Origin: DASQFI01 sp035633215
GTDB taxonomy: Bacteria > Acidobacteriota > Vicinamibacteria > Vicinamibacterales > SCN-69-37
NCBI GenBank assembly: GCA_035633215.1
Contig: DASQFI010000013.1
Coordinates: 1-53,639, forward strand
Length of the DNA stretch: 53,639 nt
Reading direction: 5' to 3'
A program made the translations under genes and the position numbers. The notes beneath the pieces are model-generated. The model was not told the origin of the DNA and searched no databases. It was given only the letters and a program-made list of their open reading frames with translations. Of this stretch, positions 8,040 to 16,627 are shown one piece after another. Numbering within the stretch: the first letter of the stretch is position 1; each line of letters begins with the position of its first letter.

Positions 8040-8234
8040 CTAGCGTCGCAGCAGCATCGCCATCAGAGACAGCACGACGCTGATGATGAGACACGTGACA
8101 ATGGGAAAGTAAAAGCTGCCGTTGCCCCGCCGGATGACGATGTCGCCGGGCAGACGGCCGATGGGCATGCCGAGCTTCATCAGCAGCCCGACGCCCAACA
8201 GCACGAGGCCGACGATGATCAGCGCCCGGCTCAT
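8040..8234 (-). CDS. DUF2905 family small membrane protein
   Basis: A 64-residue protein with two hydrophobic helices (ALIIVGLVLLGVGLLMKLG near residues 4-22; FPIVTCLIISVVLSLMAMLL near 43-62) joined by GRLPGDIVIRRGNGSFYF. That linker is the signature of DUF2905, widespread inner-membrane proteins of unknown function. Full length for the family. It sits between ndk and dcd, both nucleotide-metabolism genes, on the same strand with 6 bp to ndk, so it is probably co-transcribed; the link to nucleotide metabolism is only positional. Confidence 0.85.
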   Translation of the reverse strand: MSRALIIVGLVLLGVGLLMKLGMPIGRLPGDIVIRRGNGSFYFPIVTCLIISVVLSLMAMLLRR

Positions 8235-8240
8235 AGGCGA

Positions 8241-8651
8241 TCAGAGCTCCATCCCCCGGAAGAAATATCCGAGCTCGAAGGCGGCGGTGTCGGGCGCATC
8301 CGATCCGTGCGTGGCATTGTTCTCGATCGATGCGCCGAATTCGCCCCGGAGCGTGCCGGCGCTGGCTTTCGAGGGATCCGTGGCGCCCATCAGGTCGCGC
8401 CACTTCCGGATCGCCTCCGGCGCCTCGAGCGCCATGACGATGCACGGCCCGGAGGACATGAACTCGGTGAGGCTTGCGAAAAACGGCCGCTCCCGGTGTA
8501 CGGCGTAAAACCCTTCCGCTTCCTTCTTCGTCAGGTGCTCGAGTCGCAGGGCGCGAATGGTGAATCCAGCTTCTTCGATGCGCGCCAGGATGCGGCCCGC
8601 GGTACGCTCGCGCACGGCATCTGGTTTGATGATCGCAAACGTCCGTTCCAT
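8241..8651 (-). CDS. ndk: Nucleoside diphosphate kinase
   Basis: Equilibrates nucleoside di- and triphosphates through a phosphohistidine intermediate. The 136-residue length is typical. The N-terminal strand ERTFAIIKPDAV is nearly invariant in the family. The active-site His115 lies in NATHGSD, and RGEFG (residues 102-106) lines the nucleotide pocket. Followed closely by the DUF2905 gene and dcd on the same strand, a small nucleotide-supply cluster. Confidence 0.97.
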   Translation of the reverse strand: MERTFAIIKPDAVRERTAGRILARIEEAGFTIRALRLEHLTKKEAEGFYAVHRERPFFASLTEFMSSGPCIVMALEAPEAIRKWRDLMGATDPSKASAGTLRGEFGASIENNATHGSDAPDTAAFELGYFFRGMEL

Positions 8652-8698
8652 TGCCGGCGATCATAGCATTGCCGGTTGGAAGGTTCGGCGCGCAGCGC

Positions 8699-9559
8699 TC
8701 AGGAACGGCTGCGGAACTCCAGCATGAGCCGGACAACGATGGGCGCGGCGACGCCGTCTTTTTTTCCCGGTTCGAATACCCATTGCCTCGCGGACGCGAC
8801 GGCTGATGCGTCGAAGCCTTCGAGGCCGACGAGTTTGTCCATCGACTTCGCCACGCGCACCTTGCCGATCGTTCCGTCGGGCATCACGATGGCGTCGAGC
8901 TCGACGACGCCGTTGGGACGGGGATCTCCGGGGAGCTTCGGATACTGCGGCGGGACCTGCTTCTTGGGTTTGGGCGGCTCCACGCCGGGATCGCGAAGAC
9001 GATGGGCCCCCTTCGCGAATTCTTCCTCGGATTCTTCGACCGTACCCGACGCCGGTGGCCCCACGCTCGCCGTAAACGTGGCGGACGGGACGCCGAGCCT
9101 CCCGACTTGAGACGCGCCGCGCCCCGACGCGTCGGCCTTGAGCCGGTATTGGACGACGATCGTGACGATCACCGGGATCGGAAAACCGTCTTTGCGTCCG
9201 GGCTCGAAGACCCAGAGCTTCGCGACGCGCATGGCTTCCTGATCGAGGCCAAAGCGCGTGTCGAGCGATTTCACGAGGCGCATGTCGCCGACCGTGCCGT
9301 CCGGCAGCACGATCGCCTCGATCTCGACGTCGCCGGCCACGCTCGCATTTCGGGCGACGGTCGGGTAGTTCGGCGGCACCTGCTTGAGCAGTTTCGGTTT
9401 GACGAGACCGGGTTCGTTTGCGCGGGACGCGCCGCGGCCGAACGGCTGACTGGTTTGCTGGGCGAACGCCGGTGCCGCCGTCAAGACGTCTTGGGCTTGG
9501 TCTTGCGCGCCGGCAAGCGCGGTGACCGCGAGCCAGATGCCGACGGCCGTGCGAACCAT
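8699..9559 (-). CDS. Secreted protein with two TonB C-terminal domains
   Basis: From the ATG at 9559 this encodes 286 residues with an N-terminal hydrophobic signal-like segment (MVRTAVGIWLAVTALAGAQ). Two TonB-type C-terminal domains follow. The first covers about residues 55-145 (QVPPNYPTVARNASVAGDVE to VFEPGRKDGFPIPVIVTIVV). The second covers about 205-285 (QVPPQYPKLPGD to VFEPGKKDGVAAPIVVRLML). Each has the V-E-x-x-I-V-x-x-D-G-T-x-G strand and the W-V-F-E-P-G turn. Unlike true TonB it lacks an N-terminal anchor plus proline-rich spanner, so a periplasmic structural role is more likely than energy transduction. It is a tandem paralogue of the gene just upstream, 17 bp away. Confidence 0.75.
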   Translation of the reverse strand: MVRTAVGIWLAVTALAGAQDQAQDVLTAAPAFAQQTSQPFGRGASRANEPGLVKPKLLKQVPPNYPTVARNASVAGDVEIEAIVLPDGTVGDMRLVKSLDTRFGLDQEAMRVAKLWVFEPGRKDGFPIPVIVTIVVQYRLKADASGRGASQVGRLGVPSATFTASVGPPASGTVEESEEEFAKGAHRLRDPGVEPPKPKKQVPPQYPKLPGDPRPNGVVELDAIVMPDGTIGKVRVAKSMDKLVGLEGFDASAVASARQWVFEPGKKDGVAAPIVVRLMLEFRSRS

Positions 9560-9576
9560 CGCGGGTGAGACCGGCG

Positions 9577-10320
9577 TCAGTGGAGACGGAATTCGAGCGT
9601 GAGCTTGACGACAACGGGAACCGCCTGGGCGTTCAATTTGCCCGGTTCGAACACCCATTGCCTGACGGCGTCGAGCGCGGTGTTGTCGAGCTGCTGGTCG
9701 AGGGACTTCAGCACGCGTGCCCGGCCGACCGTGCCATCCGCCTGGATAACCGCTTCGACCTCGACCATGCCCTGGATTTTCGCGCGCATGGCGTCCGCGG
9801 TGTATTTCGGTTGGACCGAGGTTCTGATGGTCGGCTGCACCAGGCCGGTCTGCATGAGCGGATAGGTGTCCGTGTAGAAATCATCCCCGGCAATGATGTT
9901 CGCCGGCGAGAGCGCCTTCGGCGTGGGCTGGGAATGGATCCGGAATTCGAGAATCAAGGTGACGATGACAGGGATGACCCGTCCCTGCCGTATTCCGGGA
10001 CGGAACAACCACTGTCTGGCTGCCGCAATCGCTTCCTGGTCGAGACCCAGCGACGAATCGAGAGATTTGGTGATCCGAATGTCTTGAAGCGTACCGTCGG
10101 GCGCGACGGTGCCCTCGAGCTCCACGACGCCCTGAATCTGCGCACGCAAGGCCTCCGAGGTGTATTTCGGTTGCGCTGTCCGGATAACGACCGGGTTTTG
10201 TATTCCGGGTCCAGGCCGGTAGACCTGTTCCTGTTGAGCGGGCGGCGGCGTCCCAGCCTGTTGCGCTAACATCACCACGCCGAACGAGGCCGCCAGCACG
10301 AGAGCCAAACGCGCGGTCAT
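9577..10320 (-). CDS. Secreted protein with two TonB C-terminal domains (paralogue)
   Basis: A 247-residue protein starting at the ATG at 10320, preceded by GGGAGGGG. The first 20 residues form a signal peptide (MTARLALVLAASFGVVMLAQ), followed by a Pro/Gln-rich linker. Two TonB C-terminal domains follow (about 45-130 and 165-247), each with D-G-T and a W-x-F-x-P-G motif (WLFRPG and WVFEPG). It has the same architecture as the following gene, so the pair arose by duplication. Such proteins are expanded in Acidobacteriota; the partner receptor is unknown. An earlier in-frame ATG at 10362 would extend into a region without a ribosome site. Confidence 0.75.
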   Translation of the reverse strand: MTARLALVLAASFGVVMLAQQAGTPPPAQQEQVYRPGPGIQNPVVIRTAQPKYTSEALRAQIQGVVELEGTVAPDGTLQDIRITKSLDSSLGLDQEAIAAARQWLFRPGIRQGRVIPVIVTLILEFRIHSQPTPKALSPANIIAGDDFYTDTYPLMQTGLVQPTIRTSVQPKYTADAMRAKIQGMVEVEAVIQADGTVGRARVLKSLDQQLDNTALDAVRQWVFEPGKLNAQAVPVVVKLTLEFRLH

Positions 10321-10422
10321 GACCCCTCCCATCGCCGGCAGGCGCCGGCCTCTGACCATCATCGCTTCCTGAAGGAACCTCGTCCGCGCATTACGACGGT
10401 CAAACGCCGCCGCTGGCCGGGT

Positions 10423-11466
10423 TCAGCGGAGGCTGTCCATGATCTCGTCCAGCACCGCCTTGCCCGGCCGGACCGTGTCCGGCGGCAGCATGGCCAGCGG
10501 GGTCTCCACGAGATTCAGGGTATCGATGAAATCGTCCTTGTCCGGCTCGATGTAGATGATGCCGGTCGCGAACTCGCCGCGGCGGGCGGTTTCGTGCAGG
10601 AGCCGCAGCGCCGCGATCTTGTCCGACGGGTTGTAGTCCTCGGCGACCTTCCGCAGATACAGCTGCGACCCGTCGTGCAGCTTCACGGCGGTCGTGGATC
10701 CCGGCTCGTATTCGACGTTGATGTCCTCGAAGTACGGCACGAAGCTGATCTCGCCGAGCGGCTCGTCGTGGTCCTTGACGTAGGAATAGCTCTTCGTCGA
10801 TCCGTCGTGGTCGTTGAAGGTGACGCACGGCGAGATGACGTCGATCATCGACGTCCCGCGGTGGGAGATCGCCGCTTTGAGGACCGAGAGCAGCTGCTTC
10901 TTGTCGCCCGAGAATGACCGCGCCACGAACGATGCGCCGAGTTCGATCGCCAGCGCGCACGTGTCAATCGGCGGCAGGTCGTTCACGACGCCGTTCTTGG
11001 CTTTCGAGCCCAGGTCCGCCGTCGGCGAAAACTGACCCTTCGTCAGACCGTAGCAGCCGTTGTCCTCGATGATGTAGATGAGCGGCAGATTGCGGCGCAT
11101 GAGGTGGACGAACTGTCCGATGCCGATCGCGCCGGTGTCGCCGTCGCCGCTCACGCCGATCGCGAGCATGCCGCTGTTGGCCAGGATGGCGCCGGTCGCG
11201 ACCGAAGGCATGCGGCCGTGGACGGAATTGAACCCGTGCGACGGGTTCAGGAAGTACGCCGGGCTCTTGCTCGAGCAGCCGATGCCGGACAGCTTGAGCA
11301 CGCGCTTCGGGTCCACGCCCATCTCGAAAAATGCGTCGATGATCCGCTCCGAGATCGCGTTGTGCCCGCACCCCGCGCACAGCGTCGTCTTGCTGCCGCG
11401 GTACGACGAGACGTCGAGGCCGATCCGGTTGGTGCGCTTGGGCGTCGAGGGTGTTTCTGTGCTCAC
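10423..11466 (-). CDS. korB: 2-oxoacid (2-oxoglutarate):ferredoxin oxidoreductase, beta subunit
   Basis: The 347-residue subunit carries the thiamine pyrophosphate site. CAGCGHNAI supplies an iron-sulphur or TPP-proximal Cys pair, and GDGDTGAIGIGQFVHLMRRN with IEDNGCYGLTKGQ is the TPP/Mg motif. Cys in SGIGCSSKSP and the downstream SPCVTFNDHD complete the family pattern. The start is a GTG overlapping the korA stop by four bases (coupled translation). With KorA it oxidatively decarboxylates 2-oxoglutarate to succinyl-CoA, reducing ferredoxin, or runs in reverse for CO2 fixation. Its position downstream of sucCD, mdh and icd favours 2-oxoglutarate over pyruvate as substrate. Confidence 0.9.
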   Translation of the reverse strand: MSTETPSTPKRTNRIGLDVSSYRGSKTTLCAGCGHNAISERIIDAFFEMGVDPKRVLKLSGIGCSSKSPAYFLNPSHGFNSVHGRMPSVATGAILANSGMLAIGVSGDGDTGAIGIGQFVHLMRRNLPLIYIIEDNGCYGLTKGQFSPTADLGSKAKNGVVNDLPPIDTCALAIELGASFVARSFSGDKKQLLSVLKAAISHRGTSMIDVISPCVTFNDHDGSTKSYSYVKDHDEPLGEISFVPYFEDINVEYEPGSTTAVKLHDGSQLYLRKVAEDYNPSDKIAALRLLHETARRGEFATGIIYIEPDKDDFIDTLNLVETPLAMLPPDTVRPGKAVLDEIMDSLR

Positions 11467-13304
11467 AATTGCTCCTGTTTCAGGATCTCGTCCGTGATGC
11501 TGCGCGCGTCGATCGGCAACCCGTTGTAGTGGAGCGCGCTCCGAAGCCGCGGAGCCAGCTGTGCTTCCCCGTCGATGAGCAGCAGTTTCAACATCTGCGC
11601 GTCACGGTTCTGCTCGACGACGTACACGCGATCGAACCGGCGGATGAACACGTCGACTTCAGGCGTGAACGGATAGGCGCGGAGTCGGAGATAGGCGGTC
11701 CGGAGACCGGCTTCCTCGCGAAGCTGATCGCGCGACTCCTGAATGGCCCAGTGGCTCGACCCGAAGCCGATGATGCCGACGCGCGCCTCGGGATCGTCGA
11801 CGCCCTCGACCACTGGCCGCGGGACCATCGTGCGCGCCGTGTCGAACTTCCGGGCCAGGCGGTCGAGGTTTTTCACGTAGTCATCCGGCCGCTCGGTGTA
11901 CTGCGCCAGCTCGTTGTGCCCTGACCCGCGCGTAAAGAACGCCGGAGTCCCGGTGCCCGGCAGCGAGCGCCAGGTGATCCCGTCTCCGTCCACGTCCTTG
12001 TAGCGGCCCCAGGCGCCGCCAAGCTCGCGGACCTTGGCCTCGTCGAGCACCTTGCCGCGATCCATGGGTTTCTCTGGATACGCAAATGGCTCGGACATCC
12101 AGGTGTTCATCCCGAGGTCGAGATCCGACATCACGTAGACGATGGTCTGGAGACGCTCGGCCAGATCGAAGGCCTCCATCGACATCTCGTAGCATTCATC
12201 CACGGAGGCCGGAATCAGCATCACGTGGCGCGTGTCGCCGTGTGAGTTGAGCGCGACGAAGAGCAAGTCGCCTTGCGATGTGCGCGTCGGCAGGCCCGTC
12301 GACGGCCCGATCCGCTGGATGTCGAACACGACCGCGGGCAGCTCGGCGTAGTACGCGAGGCCGGCGAATTCCGACATGAGCGAAATGCCCGGACCCGAGG
12401 TCGACGTCATCGCGCGGGCGCCGGCCCACGTGGCGCCGACCACCATGCCCAGCGCGGCAATTTCGTCCTCCGCTTGCACGATCGCGAACGTCGCCTTCCC
12501 CGTCTCCTTGTCCATGCGGTACTTCCGCATGTAGCTGATTAACGTCTCAGGCAGGGACGAGGACGGCGTAATCGGATACCAGGCGACCACGGTGACGCCG
12601 GCGAACATGCAGCCCATGGCGGCGGCGGCGTTGCCTTCGACCAGAATCTGGCCGGCCGTCTTGTCTATTCGCTCGACGCGATAGGGATCGCGCTTGCCGA
12701 GATTCTCGGCCGCGTACTTCGCGCCGGCCTCGAGCGCGCCCATGTTGAGCTGCATCGCCCGGGCCTTCTTGCCCAGCTGTCGCCCGAGGGCGATCTCCAT
12801 CTCCTTCAGCTCGATCGAGAGGAGTTGCGCGAGGATCCCGTCGTAGAGCATGTTCTTGACGAGCCGGCGCAGCTTCGCGTCGGGACAGACGGCCGCGACG
12901 ATCTTGTCGAACGGGACCGGATAGAACACCAGATCGCTGCGGAGCGCGTCGAGCTTGAGCGGCTCGTCGTACACGACGGCCCGGCCCGGCTCGAGCGAGA
13001 GGACGTCCTCGCGGCCCGTTTCCGGATTCATCGCGACGAGAAAATCGATCTCTTTCTTGCGGCTGACGTACCCGCGATGGTTCGCCCGAATCGTGTACCA
13101 CGTGGGCAGCCCGGCGATGTTCGACGGGAACAGATTCTTGCCCGACACCGGCACGCCCATCTGGAAGATCGACCGCAGCAGGACCAGATTCGCGGTCTGG
13201 CTGCCCGATCCGTTGACCGTCGCGATCTGAATGCTGAAGTCGTTGACGACGCGCAGACCTTCGGCGGTTTCGGCGGGCTCGACGCTGGGGAGGAGTGAAC
13301 TCAT
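11463..13304 (-). CDS. korA: 2-oxoacid:ferredoxin oxidoreductase, fused gamma-alpha subunit
   Basis: The 613-residue protein fuses the gamma domain (about residues 20-195, SIQIATVNGSGSQTANLVL onward) to the alpha domain (about 205-610). The alpha part begins with EGNAAAAMGCMFAGVTVVAW and contains YPITPSSSLPETL, the conserved motif at the substrate and TPP interface, and TSTSGPGISLMSEFAG. No ferredoxin-type Cys clusters are present, as expected for Kor enzymes with separate ferredoxin. The gamma-alpha fusion is known from actinobacterial, Hydrogenobacter and other Kor enzymes. Starts 68 bp after sucD across a small hairpin, and overlaps korB by four bases. Confidence 0.9.
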   Translation of the reverse strand: MSSLLPSVEPAETAEGLRVVNDFSIQIATVNGSGSQTANLVLLRSIFQMGVPVSGKNLFPSNIAGLPTWYTIRANHRGYVSRKKEIDFLVAMNPETGREDVLSLEPGRAVVYDEPLKLDALRSDLVFYPVPFDKIVAAVCPDAKLRRLVKNMLYDGILAQLLSIELKEMEIALGRQLGKKARAMQLNMGALEAGAKYAAENLGKRDPYRVERIDKTAGQILVEGNAAAAMGCMFAGVTVVAWYPITPSSSLPETLISYMRKYRMDKETGKATFAIVQAEDEIAALGMVVGATWAGARAMTSTSGPGISLMSEFAGLAYYAELPAVVFDIQRIGPSTGLPTRTSQGDLLFVALNSHGDTRHVMLIPASVDECYEMSMEAFDLAERLQTIVYVMSDLDLGMNTWMSEPFAYPEKPMDRGKVLDEAKVRELGGAWGRYKDVDGDGITWRSLPGTGTPAFFTRGSGHNELAQYTERPDDYVKNLDRLARKFDTARTMVPRPVVEGVDDPEARVGIIGFGSSHWAIQESRDQLREEAGLRTAYLRLRAYPFTPEVDVFIRRFDRVYVVEQNRDAQMLKLLLIDGEAQLAPRLRSALHYNGLPIDARSITDEILKQEQL

Positions 13305-13323
13305 GAGTCCATAAGCACAGGGC

Positions 13324-13342
13324 GGACTGCGGCGCGCAGTCC
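13324..13342 (-). repeat. Small hairpin between sucD and korA
   Basis: GGACTGCG-GCG-CGCAGTCC is a perfect 8-bp stem with a 3-base loop in the 68-bp gap upstream of korA. No T-tract follows, so it is not an obvious terminator. Confidence 0.45.
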
Positions 13343-13372
13343 GTCCTCGTGATCACAAAAAGTATAGCCCGG

Positions 13373-14248
13373 TTACGCTTGTCCGAGAGCCTCGGCGGCG
13401 GCCCGGCCGAGATCGGCGGGACTTCTCACGACGCGCACGCCGGCGGCCGACAGCGCCTGCATCTTCTCGGCCGCCGTGCCTTTGCCGCCGGCGATGATCG
13501 CGCCGGCGTGGCCCATTCGGCGGCCCGGCGGCGCGGTCTGCCCGGCGATGAATCCGACGACCGGCTTCTTGAACGACGTGCGGATGAACTCCGCGGCGTC
13601 CTCTTCGGCGCTGCCGCCGATCTCGCCGATGAGTACGACCGCTTCCGTTTCAGGATCGTCAGCAAAAAGACGCAAGGCGTCGACGAACGACGTGCCGATC
13701 AGCGGATCGCCGCCGATGCCGATGCAAGTCGTCTGTCCGAGTCCAAGGCCCGTGAGCTGGTGAATCGCTTCGTACGTGAGCGTGCCGCTCTTCGAGACGA
13801 TGCCGACGCGTCCGGGCGTGCAGATGTGCCCCGGAATGATGCCGGCCTTGGCCTGGCCCGCCGTGATGACGCCGGGACAGTTCGGTCCGACGAGGCGCAT
13901 CGTCGTCTTCTCGAGGAACGCCAGCGCGCGCATCATGTCGATCACCGGGATTCCCTCGGTGATGCACACCGCAAGAGGCAATCGAGCGTCGGCGGCCTCC
14001 ATGATGGCGTCGGCGCCGCCGGCCGGCGGCACGAAGATGACCGACGCGTTGGCGCCCGTCTGCTTCACGGCTTCGCGGACGGTGTCGAAGACAGGCCATC
14101 CTTCGTGAGTGGTGCCGCCCTTGCCAGGGGTCACGCCGCCGACGACCGTAGTGCCGTAGGCCTGGGCGGCCTTGGCGTGAAAGGTACCCTCGCGCCCGGT
14201 GAGGCCTTGGACCAGGAGTCGGGTGGACGTATCGATGAGGACGGACAT
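13373..14248 (-). CDS. sucD: Succinate-CoA ligase (ADP-forming), alpha subunit
   Basis: Catalyses, with SucC, interconversion of succinyl-CoA and succinate with nucleotide phosphorylation. The 291-residue length is typical. The N-terminal CoA-binding Rossmann region (VQGLTGREGTFHAKAAQAYG) and GPNCPGVI are conserved. The phosphorylated His is in RMGHAGAIIAGGKGTA near residue 247. It follows sucC on the minus strand but is separated by a 125-bp AATCTG-word repeat instead of the usual tight coupling. Its product is the partner of KorAB in the next genes. Confidence 0.97.
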   Translation of the reverse strand: MSVLIDTSTRLLVQGLTGREGTFHAKAAQAYGTTVVGGVTPGKGGTTHEGWPVFDTVREAVKQTGANASVIFVPPAGGADAIMEAADARLPLAVCITEGIPVIDMMRALAFLEKTTMRLVGPNCPGVITAGQAKAGIIPGHICTPGRVGIVSKSGTLTYEAIHQLTGLGLGQTTCIGIGGDPLIGTSFVDALRLFADDPETEAVVLIGEIGGSAEEDAAEFIRTSFKKPVVGFIAGQTAPPGRRMGHAGAIIAGGKGTAAEKMQALSAAGVRVVRSPADLGRAAAEALGQA

Positions 14249-14257
14249 GGTTTTCTG

Positions 14258-14372
14258 TCGCTGTCAAACTGCAATCTGAAAACTGGGAATCTGTAATCTG
14301 GTCTGCAATCTTGAATCGGGAATTTGGAATCTATCGGAAATCTGAAGTCTATCGGGAATCTGCAATCGGCGA
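14258..14372. repeat. Low-complexity AATCTG-word repeat (copy 1)
   Basis: About 115 bp of AT-richer sequence made of near-repeats of AATCTG and AATC with 7-12 bp spacing, for example CAATCTGAAAACTGGGAATC. It fills the sucC-sucD gap. The same words occur at 15545-15624 and 44029-44274. Confidence 0.7.
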
Positions 14373-14373
14373 T

Positions 14374-15534
14374 CTAACGCACCATCGCGACGACTCTCTC
14401 GGCCGCCTCGCCCATCGAGTCCGCCGTCGTGAAATTGAGTCCGCTCTCGCGGAGCATCTGCTTGCCGAGCTCGACGTTCGTCCCTTCCATGCGAATCACG
14501 ATCGGCACGCGGACGCCGAGGTCCTTGACGGCCTCGATGACGCCCTGCGCGAGCACGTCACACCGCAGGATGCCGCCGAAGATGTTGATGAGCACGGCGC
14601 GGACAGCCGGGTCGGACATGAGAATGCGAAACGCGTTCTTGATCTGCTCCGCGTTGGCGCCGCCACCCACGTCGAGGAAGTTGGCCGGTTCGCCACCCGC
14701 CAGCTTGATGATGTCCATCGTCGCCATCGCGAGGCCGGCGCCGTTCACCATGCAGCCGATCGAGCCGTCGAGCTTGATGTAGTTCAGGGAGAACTTCGAC
14801 GCCTCGATCTCCAGCGGATCCTCCTCGCCGAGATCGCGCAGCTCCTTGTATTCCGGATGGCGGTACAACGCGTTGTCGTCGAAGTTGACTTTCGCGTCGA
14901 GCGCAATCAGATCGCCAGTCGTCGTCACCACGAGCGGGTTGATTTCGAGAAGCGATGCGTCGCTGGCGATGAACGCCTGGACGAGCGCGTTCATCATCCG
15001 CACGGCCTTCCCGACCTGATCGCCCCTCAGCCCGAGCGCGAACGCCAGCTCGCGTGCCTGAAACGCCTGGAGGCCCAGTGCCGGATCGAGGAAGACCTTG
15101 AAGATCCGCTCGGGCGTTTCCGCCGCCACTTTCTCGATCTCCACGCCGCCATCCGGACTCACCATGAGCACCGGCCGCCGCGTCGACCGATCGATGACGA
15201 GACCCAGATACAGCTCCCGAGCGATCGCGAGGCCCTGCTCGACCAGCAGGCGCCCGACGGTGCGGCCCTCGGGTCCCGTCTGGTGCGTCACGAGCTGCAT
15301 GCCGAGAATGTTCCTGGCCGCCTCGAGGGCCTCGTCCGGATTCTTCACGACCTTCACGCCGCCGCCCTTGCCCCGGCCGCCCGCATGGATTTGCGCCTTG
15401 ACGACGACGGTGCCGCCGCCCAGCGCGAGCGCGGTGTGGCGCGCTTCCTCAGGCGTGAACACCACGGCGCCTTTCGGCAGCGGCACGCCGTACTTTCTGA
15501 GAATGTCCTTGGCCTGGTATTCGTGAATCTTCAC
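14374..15534 (-). CDS. sucC: Succinate-CoA ligase (ADP-forming), beta subunit
   Basis: The 386-residue beta subunit has an N-terminal ATP-grasp domain (MKIHEYQAKDILRKYGVPLP; VVKAQIHAGGRGKGGGVKV) and a C-terminal CoA-ligase domain (about 240-386) with NPLVVTTTGDLIALDAK and NIFGGILRCD. It forms the heterotetramer with SucD. The start is a clean ATG matching the family N-terminus. It is flanked on both sides by AATCTG-word repeats: upstream a broken hydrolase gene, downstream sucD. Confidence 0.97.
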   Translation of the reverse strand: MKIHEYQAKDILRKYGVPLPKGAVVFTPEEARHTALALGGGTVVVKAQIHAGGRGKGGGVKVVKNPDEALEAARNILGMQLVTHQTGPEGRTVGRLLVEQGLAIARELYLGLVIDRSTRRPVLMVSPDGGVEIEKVAAETPERIFKVFLDPALGLQAFQARELAFALGLRGDQVGKAVRMMNALVQAFIASDASLLEINPLVVTTTGDLIALDAKVNFDDNALYRHPEYKELRDLGEEDPLEIEASKFSLNYIKLDGSIGCMVNGAGLAMATMDIIKLAGGEPANFLDVGGGANAEQIKNAFRILMSDPAVRAVLINIFGGILRCDVLAQGVIEAVKDLGVRVPIVIRMEGTNVELGKQMLRESGLNFTTADSMGEAAERVVAMVR

Positions 15535-15544
15535 GGCGCGCGGA

Positions 15545-15624
15545 GTCTATCAATTAATCTGAAATCTGCAATCTGCAATCTGGAATCTGCAATGTGTCTG
15601 CAGTCTGGAATCTGAAATCTGATC
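15545..15624. repeat. Low-complexity AATCTG-word repeat (copy 2)
   Basis: About 80 bp with AATCTGAAATCTGCAATCTG-type tandem words, each 7-10 bp, between the broken hydrolase and sucC. It has the same word and the same orientation relative to the genes as copy 1. Confidence 0.7.
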
Positions 15625-15625
15625 G

Positions 15626-16303
15626 CTATTTGCAGAGTTGCGACGTCGAAGAGATCGTGTGATTGATCGTCGTCGACGTGTGTCCCCGGAGCTCGGTCAT
15701 CTTCGCGGGGTGGCCCTGGCGCCGGAGCGCGTCGTAGGTGTCCCGCACGTAGCGAATGGGAACGACCTGATCATCGGTGCCGATCCACAACCCGATCGGG
15801 ATTCTGCGGGGCGCCTTTTCGATCGCTGCGAAGAAGGACGGCACGAGCGCGCCCGCGTGCGCCGCGACGCCGGCGAAATACTCAGACTCGAGCAGGCCGA
15901 CCTGCAAGACGTGATGGCCGCCGCCCGAGTGCCCGAAGAGATACACGCGTCTGGGATCGATCGGGAACTAACTCTTCGCGGCCTCCACGACATCTCGCGT
16001 GAAGTCCGGCGAGTCTTCCGGTATTCGCCATGCGCCCGCCGCGAACGCCGTCGGACCGAGCAGGATGATCCCCTCTTTGCGCGCGACGGGCTTCCATGCC
16101 GCCCACAGCGCGTCTACCCGGCTCCCGGATCCGCTGTAGAGCACGACAGCCGGCGCTTTCTCCGTTTTCCTGATCGGATCCGGCACGAACACGCGATACG
16201 TCCGCGTCGCGCCATCGGCCGCGAGGATCGTTTCAGTCGAGTCCCGCTCGGCCTGCGGCGCGGCGAACAGAAGGACCAGGCAAAGAAGGGGGACGGGAGT
16301 TTT
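15626..16303 (-). pseudogene. Alpha/beta hydrolase (PHB depolymerase/esterase-like), broken by a stop codon
   Basis: The frame reads a hydrophobic signal-like start (TPVPLLCLVLLFAAPQA), an oxyanion-side strand (KAPAVVLYSGSG) and DSPDFTRDVVEAAKS, then meets an in-frame TAG at 15968-15970. Without a frame change it continues with FPIDPRRVYLFGHSGGGHHV. GHSGG holds the nucleophile, DDQVVP the acid and GHTST the likely His. Intact relatives of this secreted esterase/CE1-type family have no break between these segments, so a single nonsense change has split the gene. No usual start codon precedes the signal-like segment, so the 5' end may be decayed too. A sequencing error is an alternative. Confidence 0.75.
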
Positions 16304-16320
16304 TCCACCCGCGCGTTGTG

Positions 16321-16425
16321 TTACCGACGTACAGATGTGTTGTCGTCCTGGCTGAGATTGACGACGGCTGCACAGAGCCCGACGAAGAGGAGAACACAGC
16401 CGGCGATGCTGATAATAGGTGCCAT
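16321..16425 (-). CDS. Predicted single-pass membrane microprotein
   Basis: A 34-residue frame starting at an ATG preceded by GGGGAA eight bases upstream. Residues 3-24 (PIISIAGCVLLFVGLCAAVV) form one membrane segment, and the short C-terminal tail is polar (NLSQDDNTSVRR). It ends just before the hydrolase pseudogene. No family was recognised. The ribosome site and clean hydrophobic segment support it, but frames this short can occur by chance. Confidence 0.4.
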   Translation of the reverse strand: MAPIISIAGCVLLFVGLCAAVVNLSQDDNTSVRR

Positions 16426-16627
16426 TTTCGATTCCCCGAGAGCGACGGGTCGGACTGCAAACCGCGTGCCCAACCTGGCGCCATCTGCTTTTCTCGAGCT
16501 TCGTCGGAGAGTCGGCCGATCCGGCGCACGCAACTTCAGGTAGCGCAACGCAGTGCCTGATTTTCGTGCGAGGCGTACATTTGTGTCCCCGCGGCAGCCG
16601 GCGCAGGTCGCTGAAAAAGCCAGCCAC

